Source: Actinomycetes bacterium (lineage in GTDB: Bacteria; Actinomycetota; Thermoleophilia; Miltoncostaeales; Miltoncostaeaceae). Taken from it: DNA of 44,072 nt. Of this stretch, positions 25,848 through 33,018 are shown in pieces. The DNA is taken from positions 1 through 44,072 of the forward strand of contig JAHEIS010000003.1 in NCBI GenBank assembly GCA_024639225.1. The letters run 5' to 3'. The stretch's first letter is position 1, and each line of letters starts with the position of its first letter. The translations under genes were made by a program, and so were the position numbers. Under the pieces are notes generated by a model. It ran no database searches. It was given only the letters and a program-made list of their open reading frames with translations, and had not been told where the DNA came from.

Positions 25848-26308
25848 ACCCGCTCCTCCGGGTCGGCCCGCGACGCGTCCCCACGTCCTCGGGCACGACC
25901 CGCCATCACGCCGGCGACGTCGAACGTCGAGACCACTCCCGAGGGCCCCTCCGACGAGAGCACGAGGAGATGGGCCGTCTGGTACTCCTGCATCAACCGG
26001 ACGGCACGGAGCACGGAGTCATTCTCCGACACCGCGATGACCGGGCTCGCCGCGATCCGCCCCGCCGGGACGTCGGGCTGCTCGGCGCAGCCCATGAGGT
26101 CCAGATCCGAAACCACCCGCCAGTCGCCATCGTCCGCTTCCGGGTCGGGTGTGATGAGGATGCAGTGGACGGCCTCTTCACTCATCCTCGCCGCGACGTC
26201 GCTCAGCGGTGTGCCGGCCGGACAGGAGATGAGACCGACGTGCATCACATCGGCGACGCGCGTAGCCTCGAGCGTCTCGATCATGGGCACAGCGCGGGGC
26301 GACGTCAC
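25844..26308 (-). CDS. CBS-pair protein (Hrp1-like)
   Basis: 154 aa. CBS1 begins VADVMHVGLISCPAGTPLSDVAARM and CBS2 begins AGRIAASPVIAVSENDSVLRAVRLM; the linker WRVVSDLDLMG is shared with the CBS protein at 19593. No other domain except a charged C-terminal tail. It likely binds AMP/ATP or a related ligand and reports energy state. GTG start overlapping the stop of the release-factor-like gene by 4 bases. Mtb Rv2626c (Hrp1) is a stand-alone CBS pair in the DosR regulon; that parallel is from known biology, not shown here. Confidence 0.85.
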   Translation of the reverse strand: MTSPRAVPMIETLEATRVADVMHVGLISCPAGTPLSDVAARMSEEAVHCILITPDPEADDGDWRVVSDLDLMGCAEQPDVPAGRIAASPVIAVSENDSVLRAVRLMQEYQTAHLLVLSSEGPSGVVSTFDVAGVMAGRARGRGDASRADPEERV

Positions 26309-27468
26309 GGTCGCCCTGCTGTGGTTCGTTGGTGTGCCCGGGATCCGGCGGGACCCGTGGCGGCCAGCCGGCCCGGCCCGACGCCGATGTCCTCAGCGTC
26401 GACGACAGGGCTCACGGGCACGGCAGAGGCGCATGCGAGGCGAACGAGTTCATCGCCCTCAGACCCCGCGGCCTCCCCGACCCTCTCCGGAGCGCGCCCG
26501 GCGACCGGCGGGCGGACACCGATGAAAACCTCCGAAACCTCGCGTCTCTCGATCCCCCGAGAGATCGCCCCCGCGCCGCAGATGAGGTCTCCTTCGCCGG
26601 ACTCGAGACGAGATCTGACGCGCCCGGCGAGCTCACGATCGACGATGTCGAGCGCGGCTCGCTGTTCGGTTGCGGAGTCGACATGGCGGCCATGGGCGAT
26701 GGTCGGGACACCTGCCTTCTCGACGGGATCGAGGACGCGGGGCACCTCACGCATGTCGCCGCCGACGATGGCGGCGATCCAGTTGCGCGCAGTGGCGTGC
26801 TCTGCGAGTTGCTCGGCGGCGTTGTCCAGGGCCTTGCCGACCTCGTGCCCGCGACGCCGCGCCACGAGATCGCCATGCACGATCGACCGGCGGGGCCCGC
26901 CCCGCGCAGGCCCCTCATGCCGTCGCCCGCCGGACGCCGCGTCGAGCGGGATCGTCCACTCCGCGCGGGGGTGAGGGCCCCAGTACTCCGTCGCGGTCAC
27001 GCCACGACGGGTCACCCCGATAACGCCGCGGATCCGGCTCGAGGGCGCTGCGAGAGCGAGCTCCATCAAGCGCGGGATACCGGCGACAGAGCAGTACTCG
27101 GCGAGCCTCACGGGACTGGTGACCGCGATGACCTGGTCTTCGCCGAGCGTGGCGAAGAAGGCTCGTGAGCGCTCGCCGTGACCGATTGATGCGGCGATCG
27201 CGGCAGCGAGGGCGGACTCGCTCGCCGTCAGGAGATCCCGCCATTCGCCCGGACGCTCATCCTCAGGCGGCCGCCGCCGCAGACGCTTCATCTCCTGCCG
27301 GAGCGCGCCGATCCCCCGGCTACGTCCCCCGACCCCATAGTCCACCGCCATGGATATGAGCCCGTGGCCAGCCGGGAGCTGGGCGAGATCCCGCCAGTCG
27401 TCCGCTCCCAGGGCGCCCAGCACCCTGGGAGATCGGGGAGTCTCGGCGACGGATGCTTGTTCAGGCAT
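26305..27468 (-). CDS. Archaeo-eukaryotic release factor-like protein (baeRF, Rv2629-like)
   Basis: 387 aa from ATG 27468, which has GGAG 9 bases upstream; the track's 613-aa version runs antisense through the response regulator and is rejected. The N-terminal half contains LISMAVDYG, LEHDGERSRAFF-like SIGHGERSRAFFATL and YCSVAGIPRL. The C-terminal half has the eRF1/pelota-like blocks WIAAIVGGDMREVP and a probable GGxR-type loop (RRHEGPARGGPRRSIVHGD). Bacterial members include Rv2629, a dormancy-regulon protein; their role is suggested to be in ribosome rescue or tRNA/peptide release. First gene of the five-gene operon, divergent from the response regulator with 126 bases between. Confidence 0.75.
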   Translation of the reverse strand: MPEQASVAETPRSPRVLGALGADDWRDLAQLPAGHGLISMAVDYGVGGRSRGIGALRQEMKRLRRRPPEDERPGEWRDLLTASESALAAAIAASIGHGERSRAFFATLGEDQVIAVTSPVRLAEYCSVAGIPRLMELALAAPSSRIRGVIGVTRRGVTATEYWGPHPRAEWTIPLDAASGGRRHEGPARGGPRRSIVHGDLVARRRGHEVGKALDNAAEQLAEHATARNWIAAIVGGDMREVPRVLDPVEKAGVPTIAHGRHVDSATEQRAALDIVDRELAGRVRSRLESGEGDLICGAGAISRGIERREVSEVFIGVRPPVAGRAPERVGEAAGSEGDELVRLACASAVPVSPVVDAEDIGVGPGRLAATGPAGSRAHQRTTAGRP

Positions 27469-27582
27469 ACGCAGAGGCTCCGCCATCGCCGGCGCCCGGG
27501 CCACGGGGGTCCCACCCATCAGAACGTGGTGGCTCCGACATCCCGGTGCGGAGAATCCGAAGCGGGCCGGCCGCATCCGTCG

Positions 27583-27588
27583 TACACT
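27583..27588 (+). promoter_or_regulatory. -10-like hexamer TACACT, leaderless start of the response regulator
   Basis: TACACT ends 6 bases before the ATG at 27595. The identical hexamer at the identical spacing precedes the spondin-like gene and polA. No ribosome-binding site is present. Confidence 0.55.
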
Positions 27589-27594
27589 TCCGCA

Positions 27595-28269
27595 ATGCCT
27601 CACATCAACGTCATCGTCGTCGACGATCACGCCGTCGTCCGTTCGGGTCTGAAGCTTCTCATCGACCAGGCCGAGGGGCTGACCTGTGTGGGCGACTACG
27701 CCGCCCATGAGGAGTGTCTGCCCTACCTCGAGCGGTTGGATCCTGACGTCATCGTGATGGATCTCGAGACTCCCGGCGCGGGGGGCATGGCCGGGACGGA
27801 GTCCGTCCTCGCGCGGCGGCCCACGGTTCGGGTGCTGGTGCTCTCGATGCACGAGAGCCCCGACGTCGTCCGCCGGGCCTTCAAGGCGGGTGCTGCGGGC
27901 TACGTCGCGAAGGCCGCCGCGGATGACGACCTCATCGACGCGATCCGCGTCGTCGCCGACGGAGGTCAGTACCTCGATCCGGCCCTCGGCGCCAGCGTCC
28001 TCGGGTCTGACGGTGAATCGCCGGTTGACAGCCTCACCGAGCGCGAGCGTCAGGTCCTGACTCAGCTCGCCCTCGGCCACACGAATCTCGAGATCTCCGA
28101 GGCCCTCTATGTGAGCGTCCGCACCGTCGAGAGCCATCGGGCCCACATCATGCGCAAGCTCCGTGCCACAACGAAGGCCGAGATGGTCCGCACGGCACTT
28201 CAGTCCGGACTCCTGGACGAAGCGCGCCGGGGCGAGACGGCGACGTCGCCGGACCCGCCAACCGCCTGA
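27595..28269 (+). CDS. NarL/LuxR-type response regulator (DosR-like)
   Basis: 224 aa. Receiver domain residues 1-125: acidic pair Asp10/Asp11 (VIVVDDH), phosphoacceptor Asp56 (VIVMDLETPG), Ser84 and Lys106 (GYVAKAA). LuxR-type helix-turn-helix around 147-205: LTERERQVLTQLALGHTNLEI, then TVESHRAHIMRKL. The ATG at 27595 begins the canonical first strand; the track's extra N-terminus is antisense to the baeRF gene. Its probable partner, the GAF histidine kinase, ends 51 bases away on the opposite strand. It is divergent from the five-gene operon it may control. Naming it DosR-like rests on the surrounding gene content rather than its own sequence. Confidence 0.9.
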   Translation: MPHINVIVVDDHAVVRSGLKLLIDQAEGLTCVGDYAAHEECLPYLERLDPDVIVMDLETPGAGGMAGTESVLARRPTVRVLVLSMHESPDVVRRAFKAGAAGYVAKAAADDDLIDAIRVVADGGQYLDPALGASVLGSDGESPVDSLTERERQVLTQLALGHTNLEISEALYVSVRTVESHRAHIMRKLRATTKAEMVRTALQSGLLDEARRGETATSPDPPTA

Positions 28270-28320
28270 ACCACACGAAGCTCAGCCCGCAGCTTGCCGG
28301 GGGCCGGGCGCGAGTCCCGC

Positions 28321-30027
28321 TCAGGCGCTGTCCCGCGGCTCGGTCGTGGTGCCCGTGAGCGCGATGTCGACCACGACGGCCGTACCCGTGCCCGGCGCGG
28401 AATCGACCCGGACGTCGCCCCCCACCAGCCCGGCACGCTCATGGATACCGGTGAGTCCGAAGCCTTCGTGCGCCACATCGGTCGAGAAGCCGCGCCCGTC
28501 ATCCTCGACGCTCAGACGGAGTCGCCCGCCCTCCGCCGCGAGGATCACAGACGCATGGCTGGCCCTGCTGTGACGCAGCACGTTGGTGATCGCCTCCTGG
28601 GCGATGCGGTAGATCGCGACCTCGATTTCTTCGTCCATCGGCGGGAGCGCGTCACATGTCGCCTCGAAAGCACAGGATGATCCGCGAGAGGCGTCGTCCG
28701 CGAGCTGCGCGACCGCGCTCCCGAGGCCACGCTCGAGGTTGACGGGTCGCAGCTGTCCGAGGAACGTCCGGATCGCGGTCTGGACACCGCGCACGTGACC
28801 GCGCAGCTCATCGATCTCGGCGGCGAGCAGCGGATCCTCGAGCCGCGGGCCGAAACCCTTGAGGCGGAGACTGATCGCGGTCAGCAGCTGCCCGGTCTCG
28901 TCGTGCAGCTCGCGGGCGATGCGGGCGCGCTCGCTTTCCTGGGCGGCGAGCGCGAGCTCCTGCGACTCCCGCTCGAGACGGATCGCCAGCTCGCGTGCGC
29001 GCTCATCGGACTCGGCGATCAGCTCGTCTCGCACCTGGTCCGCCGCCCGCGATGCGTGAACAGCGGCGCCGACGTGCCGAGCAAGGACGTCTGCGACGTC
29101 CTTGCGCCACGGCCCTGGCCCGCCCTCGCTGACGATGACGATCGCCCCGCCCGTCTGCCCGTCGCCAAAGTACGAGAGAAGACATGACAGTGGGGCGATC
29201 CGCGGTGCGATTTCCTCCTCAGTGGCAAAAGCCTCGGCGGCTTCCAGGCGAAGAGCGTTCGGCCCGAAGGCGTAGGGGACGGTGAGCTCTCCCGGGGCGC
29301 CCAGGGCGATGCCGACCGTGTCGCATCCCAGCAGGGCCCGTGCACGACGAGCGGCCCCCGGCAGAACCCGGCTGAGCTCGCGAGTCGGATCGCTGAGCGC
29401 CGCCGTGATGTCGCAGACCCCTTGGAGACCGTCGATCCAACGCTGGCGTTCGTCGCGTAGCTCGCCGCCGCGAATGGCCACGGCCGCGTAGGCGGCGAGG
29501 GCCTCGATCAGCTGTTCGTCCCGGTCCGTGAAGGCTCCGCTCCCGGCATCCGTCACGTAGAGGTTCCCGAAATGCCGATCCCCGAGTCGGACCGGTGTCC
29601 CGAGGAATGACGTCATGTCCGGGTGACCCGGGGGGTAACCGACCGAGCGGCTGTCCGAGCCGATGTCATCGAGGCGTATGGACCCGCCCCCGGGGCGGAT
29701 CGCGCCGAGCAGGCCCCGGCCCCGGGGCAGGTCACCGATCGCACGAGCGACCGACTCGTCCATCCCGGACGTGATGAAGTCGATCAGGTCTCCGTCGGGG
29801 CCCATCACCCCGATCGCCGAATACCGTGCGCCGGTCAGATCGCGCGCGGCATCCGCAAGCCGGGCCAGCATCTCCGGAACCGGGCCGGCCTCCACGATCG
29901 CGATGCCCAGTCGGGCGAGCAGATCCCCCTGCTCCGGGAACGTGCCGCCAGACGTTGCGGCCGAGCCACCCCGGCTCCGCTCTGCGGTATTCCCGTACTC
30001 ATCATTTCGCGCTTCTGCGATGCCCAT
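28321..30027 (-). CDS. GAF-domain sensor histidine kinase (DosS/DosT-like)
   Basis: 568 aa from ATG 30027 (an alternative ATG at 30114 would overlap the divergent Usp gene). Two GAF domains, a coiled coil, HisKA_3 and HATPase_c, the DosS layout. GAF-A contains GARYSAIGVMGPDG, LPRGRGLLG, SVGYPPGHPDM and FLGTPVRLGDRHFGNLYVT, all close to DosS/DosT. His135 in GHPDM and Tyr157 in GNLY are 22 residues apart, the spacing of DosS heme ligand His149 and distal Tyr171 (my recollection of DosS). The phosphorylated His375 is in ARELHDETGQ; ATP lid motifs DDGRGF and GFGLTGIHERA follow. No membrane segments, so cytosolic. Likely senses O2, NO or CO through heme, or redox. Confidence 0.87.
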   Translation of the reverse strand: MGIAEARNDEYGNTAERSRGGSAATSGGTFPEQGDLLARLGIAIVEAGPVPEMLARLADAARDLTGARYSAIGVMGPDGDLIDFITSGMDESVARAIGDLPRGRGLLGAIRPGGGSIRLDDIGSDSRSVGYPPGHPDMTSFLGTPVRLGDRHFGNLYVTDAGSGAFTDRDEQLIEALAAYAAVAIRGGELRDERQRWIDGLQGVCDITAALSDPTRELSRVLPGAARRARALLGCDTVGIALGAPGELTVPYAFGPNALRLEAAEAFATEEEIAPRIAPLSCLLSYFGDGQTGGAIVIVSEGGPGPWRKDVADVLARHVGAAVHASRAADQVRDELIAESDERARELAIRLERESQELALAAQESERARIARELHDETGQLLTAISLRLKGFGPRLEDPLLAAEIDELRGHVRGVQTAIRTFLGQLRPVNLERGLGSAVAQLADDASRGSSCAFEATCDALPPMDEEIEVAIYRIAQEAITNVLRHSRASHASVILAAEGGRLRLSVEDDGRGFSTDVAHEGFGLTGIHERAGLVGGDVRVDSAPGTGTAVVVDIALTGTTTEPRDSA

Positions 30028-30093
30028 CACCTCGGCCCGACGTAGCGTCTCCCGTGACAGAGTACGCGGAAGCGCCCGGGAGGTTGCAGTCGC

Positions 30094-30540
30094 ATGGATC
30101 CGGTCTTCTCTCATGTCGCCTGCTGCGTCGATGACTCGGCAGCGTCAATGCATGCGCGCGACGAGGCGCGTCGTATCGCGGGAGATGCGGGGCGGCTGAC
30201 CCTCGTCCATGTCGTCTATACCCCCGTTGTCTACGCGGAGCCGATGGCCCTCGTGGGCTACGACCCGGGCTTCATCTACACCGAGGCGCAGAAATGGCTG
30301 GATGACCGGGTCGCCGAGACCCCGGGTGCGGTCGGCGTCCTGCTCGAAGGGCACCCGCCTTCGTCGGTGTGCCGCTGGGCGGAAGATGCCGAGCCGGACC
30401 TCATCGTGGCCGCGTCGCACCGTGGCCTCGTCGAGCGCGTGCTGCTGGGGAGCTTCGCGGGGCATCTCGCCCAGCACTCCCCCGTCGACGTCCTTCTGAC
30501 GCGACCCCACCCCCAGGAGAACGGAAAGAGCGATGCGTAG
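30094..30540 (+). CDS. Universal stress protein, single domain
   Basis: 148 aa, UspA fold: HVACCVDDSAAS at the N-terminus, TLVHVVYTPVV, and the phosphate-loop region VAASHRGLVERVLLGSFAGHLAQHSPVDVLL. It is a close paralogue of the Usp at 25401 (same length, same loop variant). ATG start with GGGAGG 10 bases upstream. Divergent from the sensor kinase with 66 bases between starts, so one regulatory region could serve both. Its stop overlaps the Hsp20 start by 8 bases. In Mtb a Usp gene (Rv3134c) also sits beside dosRS. Confidence 0.9.
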   Translation: MDPVFSHVACCVDDSAASMHARDEARRIAGDAGRLTLVHVVYTPVVYAEPMALVGYDPGFIYTEAQKWLDDRVAETPGAVGVLLEGHPPSSVCRWAEDAEPDLIVAASHRGLVERVLLGSFAGHLAQHSPVDVLLTRPHPQENGKSDA

Positions 30541-30967
30541 CCCCATGACCTGGCCACCTCGAGGCGAGGTCAGGCGTGCGCTCTCGCGCGTGCGATTCCC
30601 CCGGCCGCAACGCCTGTCCGGCCCCTGGACGCCGACCTCCGACATTGTCGAGACCGACGACGCCTACGTCATCACGGCCGAACTCCCGGGGGTCAGCGAT
30701 GCCGACGTCGATGTCCGCATCGAGAACGGGGCTCTGACCCTCGCTGGCAGCCGCCAGCAGGAGTTCGCGGTCGACGAGGGCTCGTACCGCCAGCGGGAGC
30801 GGAGCTTCGGCAGCTTCTCGCGCCGCTTCCCGCTGCCGCCGGGTGTCGATGAGGATCGCATCACCGCGGGCGTGGCGTACGGTGTGCTCAAGGTCACGCT
30901 GCCGAAAGCGAATGGCGGCAACCCCGGGCCCCGCAGCATCCCGGTCTCCGAACCCACGGGCGGATGA
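30533..30967 (+). CDS. Hsp20 / alpha-crystallin small heat-shock protein
   Basis: 144 aa ATP-independent chaperone. The alpha-crystallin domain covers about 35-125: DIVETDDAYVITAELPGVSDADVDV, the NGALTLAGSR strand and the closing GVLKVTLPKA motif (the family's G-x-L). The Arg-rich N-terminal 30 residues replace the usual hydrophobic arm. It would hold unfolding proteins during stress; Mtb HspX/Acr has a similar length and is the hallmark DosR-regulon protein. Its ATG lies inside the end of the Usp gene, so the two are coupled. Confidence 0.92.
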   Translation: MRSPMTWPPRGEVRRALSRVRFPRPQRLSGPWTPTSDIVETDDAYVITAELPGVSDADVDVRIENGALTLAGSRQQEFAVDEGSYRQRERSFGSFSRRFPLPPGVDEDRITAGVAYGVLKVTLPKANGGNPGPRSIPVSEPTGG

Positions 30968-30979
30968 GGGCGCCCGGCA

Positions 30980-31891
30980 GTGTCCGACGCGCGGGGTGGG
31001 GTGGCGGCCGGCCCCGCGATTGAGATCCGGGGCCTGACCAAGCGCTACGGAGACCTGCTGGCCCTCGACAACCTCGATCTCGAGGTGTGGCCGGGTGAGA
31101 TCGTTGGGTTCCTCGGGCCGAACGGGGCGGGCAAGTCGACGACGATCCGGCTCCTGCTCGATCTGATCCGGGCCGATGCCGGATCGGCCACCATCCGGGG
31201 GCGCGACTGCCACGAGGACGGGGTCGCGGCTCGGGTCGGCGTGGGCTATCTCCCGGGGGACGTGCGACTCTACGACAGCTGGCTCGGTCGCGATCTGGTC
31301 CGCTACGTGTCCGGGTTCCGGCCCGGCGAGACGAGTGACGCGGCGATCGGCGATCTGGCCCGCCGGCTCCGCTTGGATCTGAGTCGGCGGATACGGAATC
31401 TGTCAAAGGGGAACCGGCAGAAGCTCGGCCTGCTGATCGCGCTGATGCATGACCCACCCGTGCTGGTCCTCGACGAGCCGACTGCGGGACTCGATCCGCT
31501 GCGCCAGCGCGCGGTCTGGCAGCTGCTTCGTGAACGCGCAGACCGTGGGGCGGCCGTGCTGTTCTCCTCCCACGTCATGAGTGAGGTCGAGGAGGTGTGC
31601 GACCGCGTCGCCGTCCTGCGCGCCGGACGACTCCTGGCAGTCGATTCCGTCGCGGGTCTCGTCGCCGGGAGGCCGGCGTTGCTCCACCTGAGATTCCCCG
31701 ATGCCCCACCCGACTTCCGTGACATCGGCGGGGTCAGCCGCTGGCGCGTCGCGGGGCACGACCTGACATTCGACTTCGCGGGGGATCCGACCGATCTCGT
31801 TCGCGCCCTGCAGGGCCGCGAGATCGCCGAGTTCGCCGCCCGCCCGCCACGACTCGACGACGCCATCATCGAACTCTACGAGAGGACCTGA
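30980..31891 (+). CDS. ABC-2 type transporter ATPase
   Basis: 303 aa. Walker A GPNGAGKSTTIRLLL, signature LSKGNRQKLGL (the variant typical of ABC-2 drug/gliding-type exporters), Walker B VLVLDEPTAGLD and switch His in LFSSHVMSEVEEV. A C-terminal domain of about 80 residues follows, as in many CcmA-like ATPases. GTG start with GAGGG 10 bases upstream, 12 bases after hsp20, and its stop abuts the permease start. It powers the next gene's permease. Substrate unknown. Confidence 0.92.
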   Translation: MSDARGGVAAGPAIEIRGLTKRYGDLLALDNLDLEVWPGEIVGFLGPNGAGKSTTIRLLLDLIRADAGSATIRGRDCHEDGVAARVGVGYLPGDVRLYDSWLGRDLVRYVSGFRPGETSDAAIGDLARRLRLDLSRRIRNLSKGNRQKLGLLIALMHDPPVLVLDEPTAGLDPLRQRAVWQLLRERADRGAAVLFSSHVMSEVEEVCDRVAVLRAGRLLAVDSVAGLVAGRPALLHLRFPDAPPDFRDIGGVSRWRVAGHDLTFDFAGDPTDLVRALQGREIAEFAARPPRLDDAIIELYERT

Positions 31892-32755
31892 GTGCGCGCG
31901 CCGATCTTTCGCGCGGCGCTGCGGGAGTCGCGTCTCACCTTCTTGGTGACGGCGGTCCTGCTCATCCTCCTTGCGACGTGGGTGTGCCTCGCGTATCCCA
32001 GTTTTCGCGACAGCTTCGCCGACGTCGATCTCCCGGATTTCTACGAGAGCTTCCTGGGCGAGGCGGGCTCCATCACCACTCCCGAGGGCTTCATCACCGC
32101 GGAGTGGTTCTCATGGGTGCCGGCGCTGCTGGCGGCCGTCGCGATCGCCCTCGGCACCGCCGCCATCGCCGGAGAGGAGCGCGACGGCACTCTTGAGCTG
32201 ACCCTCGCCATGCCGGTTTCCCGCTCTCGTGTCCTCATCCAGAAGACCGCGGCGCTGGCAACGGGTCTGGTGGCGACCGTCGTCGTCGTGTTCCCCGCCT
32301 TCCTCATCGCCATGCCGTTGGGGGACATCTCGATCCCTGCCGGGCGAATAGCTGCCGCGCTGGGCCTCACGGCCCTGCTGGCGCTGAACTTCCTCGCCTT
32401 GGCGCTGTGGCTCTCCGCGCTTCTCCCGTCGCGCCGGGTGGCCGCAGTCGCGGCGGCCGGAGTGCTCGTCGGCTCGTACTTCATCAACACGCTGGGCGCG
32501 TCCGTCCCCGGCCTCGCGGACTGGCGATCGGCGACGCCTCTCTACTGGGCGGATGCCTCCCTACCACTGACCGGCAGCGTCGAATGGTGGAGAGTTGCCC
32601 TCCTGGTCGCCGGTCCGCCCATCCTGCTCGCCCTCGCCGGAGACGCATTCGCGCGCCGGGAGCTCGGGTCGGGTCGGATCGCGCTCCCCCGCCCTCCCCG
32701 ACGGCGGGCATCCGGCACTGTCGCGTCTCGCCCCGGTCTCCGCGGCCCGGGGTAG
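31892..32755 (+). CDS. ABC-2 type transporter permease
   Basis: 287 aa, about six membrane helices. First helix FLVTAVLLILLATWVCLAY is followed by a short external segment, then the cytoplasmic coupling block EERDGTLELTLAMPVSRSRVL that is characteristic of ABC-2 permeases. The C-terminus is an Arg/Pro-rich cytoplasmic tail. The GTG start comes directly after the ATPase stop, so the pair is translated together. The pair lies within the stress cluster after usp-hsp20; this suggests, but does not show, a role in stress-time export. Confidence 0.88.
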   Translation: MRAPIFRAALRESRLTFLVTAVLLILLATWVCLAYPSFRDSFADVDLPDFYESFLGEAGSITTPEGFITAEWFSWVPALLAAVAIALGTAAIAGEERDGTLELTLAMPVSRSRVLIQKTAALATGLVATVVVVFPAFLIAMPLGDISIPAGRIAAALGLTALLALNFLALALWLSALLPSRRVAAVAAAGVLVGSYFINTLGASVPGLADWRSATPLYWADASLPLTGSVEWWRVALLVAGPPILLALAGDAFARRELGSGRIALPRPPRRRASGTVASRPGLRGPG

Positions 32756-32880
32756 CCCAGGGCTGCCCTTCAGGGTTTCGGACAAACCGCTGGACTGATG
32801 GGGCTGACAACCGATGGACAGATCGGCCCCGGGAGGCACGATCACGGCGAACGTTCACCAAGGTCACCCGAGGAGGCACC

Positions 32881-33018
32881 GTGGACCGCGAGCATCAACT
32901 CGATGTGAAGATCATGGCTCTCGCAGAGGAACTCCGGGCCCTCACGCTGCTCGTCGAGGAACTCCGTGAGCGGCTGCGCAGCGTCGAGCGACGCACGGTC
33001 GGCACTCCCTCGCCGTGA
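32881..33018 (+). CDS. Small coiled-coil protein, 45 aa
   Basis: Hidden in the track inside a longer shadow ORF. MDREHQLDVKIMALAEELRA continues into LTLLVEELRERLRSVERR: heptad-spaced leucines and charged residues, so an amphipathic coiled coil, ending TVGTPSP. It has a very strong ribosome-binding site (GAGGAGG, 6 bases before the GTG) and its TGA overlaps the GTG of the APH-kinase gene by 4 bases. A coupling peptide or oligomerising partner of the next protein is plausible. No family recognised. Confidence 0.65.
   Translation: MDREHQLDVKIMALAEELRALTLLVEELRERLRSVERRTVGTPSP

Noticed and set aside
27469-28146. N-terminal extension of the baeRF ORF
   Set aside because: Antisense to the clear response-regulator gene; similarity to the family begins after 27468.
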